Part shown: positions 1-6,423 of the stretch, piece by piece
Numbering within the stretch: position 1 is the stretch's first letter
How the letters are laid out: every line of letters starts with the position of its first letter
NCBI GenBank assembly: GCA_035477595.1
Contig: DATIKM010000078.1
Coordinates: 1-15,357, forward strand
Direction: 5' to 3'
DNA from: DATIKM01 sp035477595
GTDB taxonomy: Bacteria; Armatimonadota; Chthonomonadetes; Chthonomonadales; CAJBBX01
Length of the DNA: 15,357 bases
Translations under genes and position numbers: made by a program
Notes under the pieces: generated by a model
What the model was told of the DNA's origin: nothing
The model's input: the letters and a program-made list of their open reading frames with translations, nothing else
Database searches by the model: none

Positions 1-1
1 C

Positions 2-166
2 GAGCGCCAGCGAGCAGCAAAGGCAGTTGCGCCTGATCCGCTCGTATGTCGCGGAGATCGCCGCCCACAGCCCACCGATTCCGAGGAAGCCGAGGAACCA
101 GGTGTACGGGACCCACCAAGGGAAAGCCGTCGCAAAGTGGATGGCCAGGGCGGCGCAGCCGAGCCT
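2..166 (-). pseudogene. Membrane-protein fragment, possible lost C-terminus of the J-domain protein
   Basis: Read leftwards, this frame is open for 55 codons from just after a TAA (167-169) to the window edge. It encodes a strongly hydrophobic peptide: GCAALAIHFATAFPWWVPY, then a second hydrophobic stretch (WFLGFLGIGGLW), then a basic segment (YERIRR). That looks like one or two transmembrane helices with a cytoplasmic tail. No ATG, GTG or TTG precedes the hydrophobic part. The frame is the same as that of the J-domain gene at 266-709, but two stop codons (266-268 and 167-169) separate them. A related hydrophobic peptide, GCAALAFYFFATGPVLWLF, is encoded at 172-252 in another frame, and both begin with the same 19-bp DNA repeat. 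I infer a decayed or frameshifted membrane module. The function is unknown, and the gene may continue beyond the left edge. Confidence 0.35.
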
Positions 167-241
167 TTATCTTAGAAACGAAGAAATAGCCAGAGAACTG
201 GACCTGTCGCAAAAAAGTAGAAGGCCAGGGCGGCGCAGCCG
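143..241. repeat. 19-bp direct repeat pair (143-161 and 223-241)
   Basis: The 19-bp string ggccagggcggcgcagccg occurs exactly at 143-161 and again at 223-241, 80 bp apart. Similarity extends upstream (a shared gtcgcaaa element with slightly different spacing). On the minus strand both copies encode the start of the same hydrophobic peptide (GCAALA). The pair therefore looks like the remains of a short duplication inside a membrane-coding segment, not a mobile-element end. Confidence 0.7.
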
Positions 242-265
242 CAGCAGCAACAAGTTTCGAGATGC

Positions 266-709
266 TCATCCTGCGACACCCGCTCCGCGCGCTCCGCTCC
301 GCGCGCTCCGCTTCGGCGCGCTCCGCTTCGGCGCGCTCCGCTTCGGCGCGGTCTGGATCGCGCTCCACTCCCGGGTCGGTCGCTCGGAGGCGGTGTCAGC
401 GAAGGGCGGCGGCCCAGGGGCTCTGCTGGCCGACGAGGAGGGCTGCGGGGGAGGGGCCTGCTGCGCGGCGGCCGCTGCCCGCATGGCGCGCAGGTGCTCG
501 TCGTACTCCCTGCGGGCCGCCGGGTCCTCGAGCACCTCCCACGCCTCATTGATCCGGACCGCGCGCTCGTGGGCATCCTCTAGGTCTTCCGGGTTGACGT
601 CAGGATGCCACTTGAGGATCAGCGCCGTGTACGCGCGCCTGATCGTTTCCAGGTCGGCGCTTTCGGGCACGCCGAGCAACGCGTAGTAGGTCGGGTCAGG
701 CGGGGGCAT
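266..709 (-). CDS. J-domain (DnaJ-like) co-chaperone, apparently truncated
   Basis: This 147-residue protein opens with a complete J domain at about residues 7-73, including the HPD triad at 35-37 within KWHPDVN. The J domain stimulates the ATPase of DnaK-type Hsp70. No Gly/Phe region, zinc-finger CxxCxGxG repeats or substrate-binding domains follow, so this is a J-only protein and not canonical DnaJ. Residues from about 80 onward are Ala/Pro/Ser-rich low complexity ending in a KRSAP repeat. The ATG at 707-709 is chosen because the J domain begins directly after it and GGAG lies 9 nt upstream. The frame is open further upstream, but that part does not look protein-like. The C-terminus may be false: a +1 shift would read on into CCCCGCAALAFYFFATG and stop at 172-174, giving a membrane-anchored tail. 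The gene is divergent from ssrA. Confidence 0.8.
   Translation of the reverse strand: MPPPDPTYYALLGVPESADLETIRRAYTALILKWHPDVNPEDLEDAHERAVRINEAWEVLEDPAARREYDEHLRAMRAAAAAQQAPPPQPSSSASRAPGPPPFADTASERPTREWSAIQTAPKRSAPKRSAPKRSARSGARGAGVAG
302..350. repeat. 15-bp tandem repeat inside the J-domain protein gene
   Basis: The unit cgcgctccgcttcgg is repeated three times without mismatch (302-316, 317-331, 332-346) and a fourth copy starts at 347. Shorter degenerate copies (cgcgctccgct) precede it at about 281-301. Because the unit is 15 bp, copy-number change adds or removes five residues (KRSAP) without shifting the frame. Confidence 0.9.
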
Positions 710-1061
710 ACTCGTTCGCTCCGTAGCGCGGCGGAACCGTCGCCTGCCTGCACGCCTCGCATCGGTTGGGACAGGCCCGGAGTGTCGACACGCCATTGCG
801 CCATGGATGCCGGGGTTACCTGCTCTCCATGCCGTAAGTGCGGTAATCCATGGGCGACGCAGGACGCCCGATTGAGGAACGCCACTCAGGGACCAGGGGT
901 GTGACAGCGATTCACGCATGCGGTCGCCGCCGGGAAGGATGAACCTGCTCCTGTGGCGCCGCCCCCTCCGCGTGAGCATGCATCGCGCCCGCATCGACAT
1001 CGCGGCGCCCTGACACCTGGGGTCGTGCGGAATCGTATGAAGGAGTGGCTGGGGCCGTGGG
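710..1061. other. Intergenic region between the J-domain gene and ssrA
   Basis: No convincing gene is visible in these 350 bases. Short open frames exist on both strands but lack protein-like composition. The only structure I see is dyad symmetry around 801-853. An 8-bp inverted repeat pairs CCATGGAT (801-808) with ATCCATGG (846-853). An overlapping alternative pairs GGGTTACC (813-820) with GGTAATCC (842-849) through one G-U pair. The region must hold the promoter of the leftward J-domain gene, but I could not recognise a clear -10/-35 on that strand. Confidence 0.4.
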
Positions 1062-1091
1062 TTGACGACCAGACTGCCCTCAGCCTATAAT
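1062..1091 (+). promoter_or_regulatory. Sigma-70-type promoter of ssrA
   Basis: TTGACG (1062-1067) and TATAAT (1086-1091) are separated by 18 bp. This is close to the housekeeping consensus and stands out in GC-rich DNA. The -10 element ends 10 nt before the first base of the mature tmRNA, so transcription would begin almost exactly at the RNA 5' end, as expected for an abundant constitutive RNA. Confidence 0.8.
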
Positions 1092-1101
1092 GCCGGTACA
1101 G

Positions 1102-1455
1102 GGGGGTGATTGGTGTCGACCTGGGCGATGGCGTCCCGAGTTGCGAGCCGAGGAGCCGCTGGCCTCGTAAAAAGCGGCAAAACAACAAACGCGAACACTA
1201 ACCAGTACGCGCTCGCGGCCTAATACGGCCGCGCGTCCCGACCGCTCCGGCCGGCCGAGCGGAAGCGGGGCGTCACCTATGCCGGCTAGCGACCTTGGGC
1301 CCGTTCGCCGCCTGAGCTAGCGAAACCAAGACGAACTGGCGCGGCGAGTCCCCGTCTGCGGGGCCGCGTCGCGCGAGATCCAAACGCAGACTACGCTCGT
1401 AGACGCTCGCGACGTGTCTCCGGGGACCGGGGTTCGAGTCCCCGCACCTCCACCA
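1102..1455 (+). ncRNA. ssrA: Transfer-messenger RNA (tmRNA)
   Basis: tmRNA rescues stalled ribosomes and tags the incomplete protein for degradation, working with SmpB. Both tRNA-like ends are visible. The 5' GGGGGTG (1102-1108) pairs with CACCTCC (1445-1451) through one G-U pair, and ACCA follows at 1452-1455. The T arm is CGGGG-TTCGAGT-CCCCG (1428-1444). The D-like segment GATTGGTGTCGAC (1108-1120) matches the conserved tmRNA 5' region. The mRNA-like part carries a short reading frame ending in YALAA at 1176-1223. At 354 nt it has the usual one-piece tmRNA length, and CCA is encoded. It has its own promoter and a hairpin immediately after its 3' end. No smpB is present in the window. Confidence 0.95.
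1176..1223 (+). other. tmRNA proteolysis-tag reading frame
   Basis: The frame starts at the probable resume codon GGC (1176-1178) and ends at TAA (1221-1223). It encodes GKTTNANTNQYALAA. The C-terminal ALAA is the usual recognition signal for ClpXP-type proteases. The resume codon is inferred from position and from the A-rich sequence just upstream (gtaaaaagc). A start one codon earlier or later would change only the first residue. Confidence 0.85.
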
Positions 1456-1460
1456 CGTTG

Positions 1461-1491
1461 AGCGCCCCGCCGCCTGGTGCGGCGGGGCGCT
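1461..1491 (+). terminator. Strong hairpin after ssrA, likely terminator
   Basis: AGCGCCCCGCCGC (1461-1473) pairs perfectly with GCGGCGGGGCGCT (1479-1491) across a 5-nt loop, giving a 13-bp GC-rich stem that begins 6 nt after the tmRNA 3' end. No U-tract follows (ggtcttgag), so it could be a U-poor intrinsic terminator or a processing/stability element. Confidence 0.65.
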
Positions 1492-1694
1492 GGTCTTGAG
1501 AGCTGGAGCAGGAACGCGCGATCGGGCGGCGAATCCTGCCCGCCGTGCCGCCGCCATGGCGGCGCGGGAGACCGCTCCAGATGCGCCTGGCGGCCCGTCG
1601 TGCTCGGTGCGCTCGTCCTGTCGCACGGCGCACTGGCATACCGGACAGCGGGGGAGCGGCTCGGGCGCACCGGCGCCTGGCGGGGAGCAAAGCC

Positions 1695-2252
1695 GTGGCG
1701 GTGAAGGGTCCCTACCTGCGGGCTGCGGATGGCCGCATCGTCGCCACGCGTCGCCTGCGGGCGGGCGACGCGGGTGCGCTGCAGGCCTTCTACCGCTCGC
1801 TCAGCAGGAAGACGCTCGACTTCTTCCCCGTCGACCCCGAGAGCTTCGATGCCATCGCACGGCAGGTGGCGCGCGCGATCTCCGGTGAGGATCTGGCCTA
1901 CGTTGCGGTCGTGGACGGCGCCATCGTGGCCTTCTACTTCCTCTGCCGCATCCGGGGGCCAGTGCCGACGCTCGGGATAGTCATAGGAGACGCCTGGCAG
2001 GACCAGAAGCTCGGCCGCCAGATGCTTACCGCACTGCTGGAGGAGGCGCGGTCTCTGGGTCGCGAGGCTGTCGATCTCACCACCATGGTGCACAACGACC
2101 GTGCGTTCCACCTCTACCAGAGCGTCGGTTTCCGCTATGTCGGCCGCACTACGCTCCAGGTCGGAGGCGGGCAGACGCGGGTGGAGCGCCGGCTGGTGTA
2201 TCCTCTCACCGCCAACGGTGTAGCCCGCCTCGGAGCCCTGCGCGCCGACTGA
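1695..2252 (+). CDS. GNAT-family N-acetyltransferase
   Basis: The 185-residue protein has the GNAT fold signature. Motif A lies at about residues 94-111 (LGIVIGDAWQDQKLGRQML), with the Q-x-x-K-L-G acetyl-CoA pyrophosphate loop. Motif B lies at about 134-148 (NDRAFHLYQSVGF). Such enzymes move an acetyl group from acetyl-CoA to an amine, and the substrate cannot be read from the sequence. The GTG at 1695 is chosen because GGGGAG (1682-1687) sits 7 nt upstream and the GNAT domain starts shortly after it. The longer upstream frame is basic and not protein-like. It lies between ssrA and an exported hydrolase with no sign of a shared pathway. The domain resembles the acetyltransferase domain of Pat-like protein lysine acetylases, but the length fits a stand-alone enzyme. 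Confidence 0.85.
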   Translation: MAVKGPYLRAADGRIVATRRLRAGDAGALQAFYRSLSRKTLDFFPVDPESFDAIARQVARAISGEDLAYVAVVDGAIVAFYFLCRIRGPVPTLGIVIGDAWQDQKLGRQMLTALLEEARSLGREAVDLTTMVHNDRAFHLYQSVGFRYVGRTTLQVGGGQTRVERRLVYPLTANGVARLGALRAD

Positions 2253-2360
2253 CCGCGTCCCCCTCCTTAGTCCCGTCGACCGGTGAACCCCGGGCCTGCT
2301 GATGCGTCTGCATCCGCAGGGGCCGGCGCGCCTGCTGGCCTGGGCGGGGAGGGGGCTGCG

Positions 2361-3347
2361 ATGATGAGAGGGATGACGCGTACGGTTGCCGTGGTGCTCT
2401 CGGCGCTGGCGTGGGCCGAACCGGGGCTGGCTGGCTACGATCCGCTCGCCACGCCCTCCGGCTTCCAGGCGCGGACTCTCGACCTCACAGTGCGGGACGC
2501 GGCGCGCTCGCGCGACATCCCGGTACTCGTCTACCTTCCGGAGGCTGAGGGGGCCGCGCCCGTCGTGCTCTTCAGTCACGGGCTGGGCGGCACGCGCCGC
2601 GGGAGCGCATACCTCGCAAAGCACTGGGCTGCGCGGGGTTACGTTGCGGTGTTCCTCCAGCACCCCGGGAGCGACGGCTCTGTGTGGAGGGGCGAGCGCC
2701 TCGCGAACCGCATGGACGCGATGCGGCGCGCCGCGAGCGGGCGCAACCTTCTGCAGCGGGCAAGGGACGTGCCGGCCGTGCTCGACCAGCTCGAGCGCTG
2801 GAGCAGGCAGGACGGCCACGCCCTGGCGGGGCGGATGGACCTCCAGCGCGTCGGCATGTCGGGCCACTCGTTCGGGGCTGTCACCACGCAGGCAGTGAGC
2901 GGACAGGCCTTCCTGGGCGGGCGGGCGCAGCTTACCGACCGACGCATTGGTGCAGCAATCGCATTCAGCCAGAGCAGCCCCAGGTAGGGCGACGCCCGGC
3001 AGGCATTCGGAAGCGTGCGCATCCCGTGGCTCCTGATGACGGGCACGCGCGATGTGGCGCTGATCGGCGATGCGGGCGTGGCCTCTCGCCTGGCGGTGTT
3101 CCCCGCCCTGCCCCCGGGCGGGAAGTACGAGCTGGTTCTGCACGACGCGGAGCACTCGGCGTTCACCGACCGCGCGCTCCCCGGCGACACGCGGCCCAGA
3201 AACCCAGACCACCACCGCGCGATTCTGGCCATCAGCGTCGCCTTCTGGGACGCGCATCTCCGCGGCGATGAGGGCGCTCGCGCCTGGCTGGACGGCGACG
3301 GCCCTCGCGGCGTCCTCGATCCGAAGGACCGCTGGCAGCGGAAGTAG
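2361..3347 (+). pseudogene. Exported alpha/beta hydrolase interrupted by an in-frame TAG
   Basis: A single frame encodes a 328-residue alpha/beta hydrolase with one TAG at 2985-2987 (codon 209). Residues 1-24 look like a signal peptide (basic start, TVAVVLSALAWA, cleavage near GLAG), so the protein would act outside the cytoplasm. SHGLGG (72-77) fits the oxyanion loop, and GHSFG with nucleophile Ser170 is the elbow. After the stop, TGTRD supplies the likely acid Asp231 and AEHS supplies His265. The truncated 208-residue product would lose both and should be inactive. The family resembles chlorophyllase/PAF-acetylhydrolase-like esterases, with the substrate unknown. The ATG at 2361 follows a strong purine-rich SD (2347-2355). 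The sequence after TAG keeps full coding character, so this is a recent mutation, a sequencing error or readthrough. TAG also ends this gene and both genes of the leftward pair at 13313-14730, so general recoding is unlikely. Confidence 0.75.
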
Positions 3348-3367
3348 GGGCTGCCGCGCCCGTCCGC

Positions 3368-3386
3368 CTGCCTGAGGCGCAGGCAG
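3368..3386 (+). terminator. Weak hairpin after the hydrolase gene
   Basis: CTGCCT (3368-3373) pairs with AGGCAG (3381-3386) across a 7-nt loop, 20 nt after the hydrolase stop codon. Only a short T run (gttt) follows 4 nt later. It may separate the hydrolase transcript from the haem operon, but the stem is short. Confidence 0.3.
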
Positions 3387-3402
3387 CGCCGTTTCCCGGG
3401 GG

Positions 3403-3433
3403 TTTCCGAGCCCGAGCCCGCGCGCGGTACACT
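3403..3433 (+). promoter_or_regulatory. Candidate promoter of the haem operon
   Basis: TACACT (3428-3433) is a reasonable -10 element 37 nt before the hemA ATG. The best upstream match is TTTCCG (3403-3408), with a long 19-bp spacer, so the -35 is weak. The call rests mainly on position: it lies in the only sizeable gap before eight closely packed rightward genes. No operator or haem-responsive motif was recognised. Confidence 0.35.
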
Positions 3434-3470
3434 ACTTCGCAGACTGCCGACCTCCGGGGGCGCCGACTAC

Positions 3471-4751
3471 ATGCCGCTTCGATCACTCTCCGTCGCGGGG
3501 CTTAACCACCGCACCGCTCCGGTTGCCTTGCGCGAGCGCTTCGCGTTCAGCGTGGACCAGATCGCCAACGCGCTGGCCGCGGCGCGAGCACTCGGGGCCG
3601 AGCACGCCGCGCTCCTCTCCACCTGCAACCGGACCGAGGTGTACGCCACCTCCGCAGTGTCCTTCCCCATCGAGCGCTTCTTCCTGTGCAACGGATGCCT
3701 GTCGGAGGACGATCTCGAGGGCGTCGTGTACGTGCACCGGGGGCGTGACGCCGTGCGGCACCTCTTCCGCGTGGCGGCCGGCATCGACTCACAGGTGCTG
3801 GGCGAGTCCGAGGTGCTCGGGCAGGTAAAGAAGGCATGGAGCGCCGCGCGAGACGAAGGCGCCACCGGAGCGATCCTAGATGCGGCGTTCCAGCGCGCGC
3901 TAATCGTGGGTAAGCGGGTTCGTTCCGAGACGGACCTCGGGCGCGAGGTGGTCTCCATTGGCTCGCTCGCTCTGCGGCTGGCCATCCAGAGCGTGCCGGA
4001 CTTCTCCAGCGTCACGGTGCTCGTGGTAGGCACCGGCGAGATGTCATCGCGGATCGTCCGCGACCTGCGCGAACGTCCGCCGGTCCGCCTGCTCGTCGTG
4101 AGCCACACGCTCCATCTGGCGGAGCGGCTGGCTGAGGAGGCGGCGGGCGAGGCCCTCGCCATCGGCCAGTTGGGAGACGCGTTGGCGCATGCCGACGTCG
4201 TGTTCTCCGCCACGGCGGCGCCACACCCGGTGATCGAGCGACAGGCGCTGGCACAGATGGCCGGCGCTCGCCGAGGGCGCCCGCTCCACGTGTTCGATCT
4301 CGGCGTGCCGCGCAACACGGAGCCCGAGGTGCGCGGCCTGGACTTCGTGCGACTGCACGACATTGACGACCTCAAGGCCCTCTCGGAGCACCATCGCCGC
4401 AAGCGCGAGGGCGCCGTACCGGATGCCGAGCGCATCATCCGCGAGGAGATCGGCGCGCTCGCGGAGTGGTGCGCCCGGAGGGACGTGGCGCCGCTCATCA
4501 GCGCGATGCGCGCGCGGGCGGACGCGATCCGGCGCCACCAGTTGCAGTGGGCGGAGTCCCGGCTGGAGGGCATGACCGCCGAGCAGATGGCGGTAGTCGA
4601 CAAGCTGACGGAGCGGCTGGTGAGGCACCTCATCCACTTCCCAATTCACGAGTTGCGGACCGCGGCCGGCGAGGCGGCAGCGGTCTCCGTAGTGGCGCGC
4701 ATGCTGGGTCTCGACCGCCCGGCGGAACCTGGGTCCGGAGATGACGCCTGA
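3471..4751 (+). CDS. hemA: Glutamyl-tRNA reductase
   Basis: HemA reduces glutamyl-tRNA(Glu) to glutamate-1-semialdehyde with NADPH, the first step of the C5 tetrapyrrole route. The 426-residue length is typical. GLNHRTAPVALRE (10-22) is the conserved N-terminal substrate-binding stretch. LLSTCNRTEVYA (48-59) holds the catalytic Cys52. GESEVLGQVKKAW (111-123) is the family signature. VLVVGTGEMS (183-192) is the NADPH-binding loop. The C-terminal part is the helical dimerisation domain. The ATG at 3471 places these motifs at the usual distances, though only a loose G-rich stretch (3456-3460) serves as SD. It is the first gene of the operon and overlaps hemCD by 11 nt. HemL, which uses its unstable product, is four genes downstream. 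The glutamyl-tRNA synthetase must be elsewhere. Confidence 0.97.
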   Translation: MPLRSLSVAGLNHRTAPVALRERFAFSVDQIANALAAARALGAEHAALLSTCNRTEVYATSAVSFPIERFFLCNGCLSEDDLEGVVYVHRGRDAVRHLFRVAAGIDSQVLGESEVLGQVKKAWSAARDEGATGAILDAAFQRALIVGKRVRSETDLGREVVSIGSLALRLAIQSVPDFSSVTVLVVGTGEMSSRIVRDLRERPPVRLLVVSHTLHLAERLAEEAAGEALAIGQLGDALAHADVVFSATAAPHPVIERQALAQMAGARRGRPLHVFDLGVPRNTEPEVRGLDFVRLHDIDDLKALSEHHRRKREGAVPDAERIIREEIGALAEWCARRDVAPLISAMRARADAIRRHQLQWAESRLEGMTAEQMAVVDKLTERLVRHLIHFPIHELRTAAGEAAAVSVVARMLGLDRPAEPGSGDDA

Positions 4752-6423
4752 CCCGGTCCGCGTTGCCACACGCGGCAGCCTCCTCGCACGAACGCAGGCA
4801 GAGCAGGCCATCGGCCTGCTCGCGGCGGCCGCTCCGCCGACGCGGTTCGAGCTGGCGATCGTGCGGACAGCGGGCGACCGCGGCCAGCGCGATGTGACGG
4901 GCGCCTTCGTGCGCGAGATTCAGCAGGCCGTGCTGGCTGGCGAGGCAGACCTCGCCGTCCACAGTCTGAAGGACCTGCCGGTCGAGCCGTCGCCCGGCCT
5001 GACGATCGCTGCCATCCCGCCACGTGCCGATCCGCGAGACGTCCTCATCACGCGCGGGCCGGGATTGGCGGATCTGCCCGCGGGCGCCCGTGTCGGGACC
5101 GGCAGCCCGAGGCGCGCAGCGCAGCTTTGGCGAATGCGCTCCGACCTCTCAGTGGAGCCGCTCGTCGGGAACGTGGACACGCGGATAGGGAAACTGGCAG
5201 CCGGCCACTATGACGGCATCGTGCTCGCGGCAGCGGCGCTGGAGCGGCTCGGGCACGCGCCCGCGATTGCGTGCGGCCGGCTCGCTCACGACGGCGCCTG
5301 CCTGGCAGTGCACGCGCTGCCGCTCGACGCGATGCTCCCCGCACCAGGGCAGGGCGCACTCGCCATCGAGTGCCGCGCGGACCGCGCGGACATGCTGGAG
5401 TTGGCACGTCGCGTGGACCACGATCCCACGCGGCTCGCAGTGGCTGCCGAGCGCGCGCTGCTTGCCGCCCTCGGCGGCGGGTGCCGTGCGCCGGTGGGCG
5501 CGCACGCGGCGGTCGAGGGCGGCGCATGCCGGCTCCGGGGCTTCCATTCCGCGCAGGACGGCTCGCGGTCCGCGCGCGCGGAGGCGGAGGGCCTGGCTGC
5601 AGGCGGGGAGGCCCTCGCGTCGAGCCTCGCGGCGCGGCTGCGCCACCGACTCGGCCTGCCGCTCGCCGGCCTGCGCGTGGCCGTCACGCGGCCGCGGGAC
5701 CAGGCGGGTCCGGTGCTGGAGCGGCTGGAGGCGCTGGGGGCGGAGGCGATCTGCGTACCGGCCATCGAGATCGCGCCCCCGGAGGACTGGAGCGGCCTCG
5801 ACGCGCTCCTGCGCGGTCTCCGGGAGCGGGACTGGGTGGTCTTCACCAGCGCGAACGGCGTGCGGTTCGCTGCGGAGCGCGCGCGCGCTATCGGCGTGTC
5901 GCTGCCGGCGGAGGCTCCGCCGCGGCTGGCCGCCGTCGGTCCGGCAACGGCGCGCGCGCTCGAGGCGGCCTGGCGCATGCCGGACGCGATGCCGGAGGCC
6001 TATCTGTCGGCGGCGGTGGCGGGCGCTCTCGGCGAGGTGGCGGGGAGGCGTGTTGCGCTTGCCCGCGCCGACATCGCGCGGCCCGAGCTGCCGGACATGC
6101 TCGTGCGGAGGGGCGCGCGGGTCGAGGCGGCCGTCGCCTATCGGGTGCGCGCCATAGAGGAGTCCGGTGCGCTGGTGGACCTCGCCGGTCCGCCGGACAT
6201 CGTCGCTCTGGGAAGCCCCTCGGCCGCGCGCGGCCTGCTGGGCCTGCTCCAGGGCCTCGGCCGCGACGACTGGTTCCACCGGTCGGCTCTGGCCTGCATC
6301 GGCCCCGTCACCGCGGACGCCGTGCGGGAGCTCGGCGCCACCGCCCGCTGGGTCGCACCGGTCCACACGTGGGACGGGCTGATCGATGCCATCGTAGGGG
6401 ACAGGAGAAGCGATGAACGCTGA
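4741..6423 (+). CDS. hemCD: Fused porphobilinogen deaminase / uroporphyrinogen-III synthase
   Basis: One 560-residue frame joins two successive enzymes. Residues 1 to about 305 are HemC, which polymerises four porphobilinogens into hydroxymethylbilane. It shows VATRGSLLARTQ (8-19), HSLKDLP with catalytic Asp78, VGTGSPRRAAQL (118-129), PAPGQGALAIECR (200-212) and GGGCRAPVGA, whose Cys248 should anchor the dipyrromethane cofactor. From about residue 310 comes HemD, which cyclises this product to uroporphyrinogen III. It shows GLRVAVTRPRDQA at its start, VVFTSANGVRFAA, a second lobe with PDIVALGSPSAARG, and a typical ending with HTWDGLIDAI. The linker is only a few residues, with no stop or frameshift between the domains. 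Stand-alone HemC and HemD are more common. It overlaps hemA and hemB by 11 nt each, so expression is probably translationally coupled. Fusion would hand the unstable bilane directly to the cyclase (inference). Confidence 0.95.
   Translation: MTPDPVRVATRGSLLARTQAEQAIGLLAAAAPPTRFELAIVRTAGDRGQRDVTGAFVREIQQAVLAGEADLAVHSLKDLPVEPSPGLTIAAIPPRADPRDVLITRGPGLADLPAGARVGTGSPRRAAQLWRMRSDLSVEPLVGNVDTRIGKLAAGHYDGIVLAAAALERLGHAPAIACGRLAHDGACLAVHALPLDAMLPAPGQGALAIECRADRADMLELARRVDHDPTRLAVAAERALLAALGGGCRAPVGAHAAVEGGACRLRGFHSAQDGSRSARAEAEGLAAGGEALASSLAARLRHRLGLPLAGLRVAVTRPRDQAGPVLERLEALGAEAICVPAIEIAPPEDWSGLDALLRGLRERDWVVFTSANGVRFAAERARAIGVSLPAEAPPRLAAVGPATARALEAAWRMPDAMPEAYLSAAVAGALGEVAGRRVALARADIARPELPDMLVRRGARVEAAVAYRVRAIEESGALVDLAGPPDIVALGSPSAARGLLGLLQGLGRDDWFHRSALACIGPVTADAVRELGATARWVAPVHTWDGLIDAIVGDRRSDER

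Noticed and set aside
803..904. Small plus-strand frame with CSPCRKCG resembling a zinc knuckle
   Set aside because: It has only 33 codons, no SD and no second cysteine pair, and it overlaps the inverted-repeat region. Not enough to call a gene.
1425..1455. T-arm and CCA end as a separate tRNA gene
   Set aside because: There is no anticodon arm at tRNA distance upstream. The acceptor partner is found at 1102-1108, and a tag frame lies between, so it is the tmRNA 3' end.
2985..2987. TAG as a pyrrolysine codon
   Set aside because: No PYLIS-like or Pyl genes are visible, and TAG terminates the hydrolase itself and the leftward pair normally. A point mutation or error is simpler.
1317..3257. 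A 646-codon open frame on the minus strand
   Set aside because: It runs antisense through part of ssrA, the acetyltransferase and the hydrolase. Its composition is Arg/His/Pro-rich with no recognisable domain, as expected for a shadow frame in GC-rich DNA.
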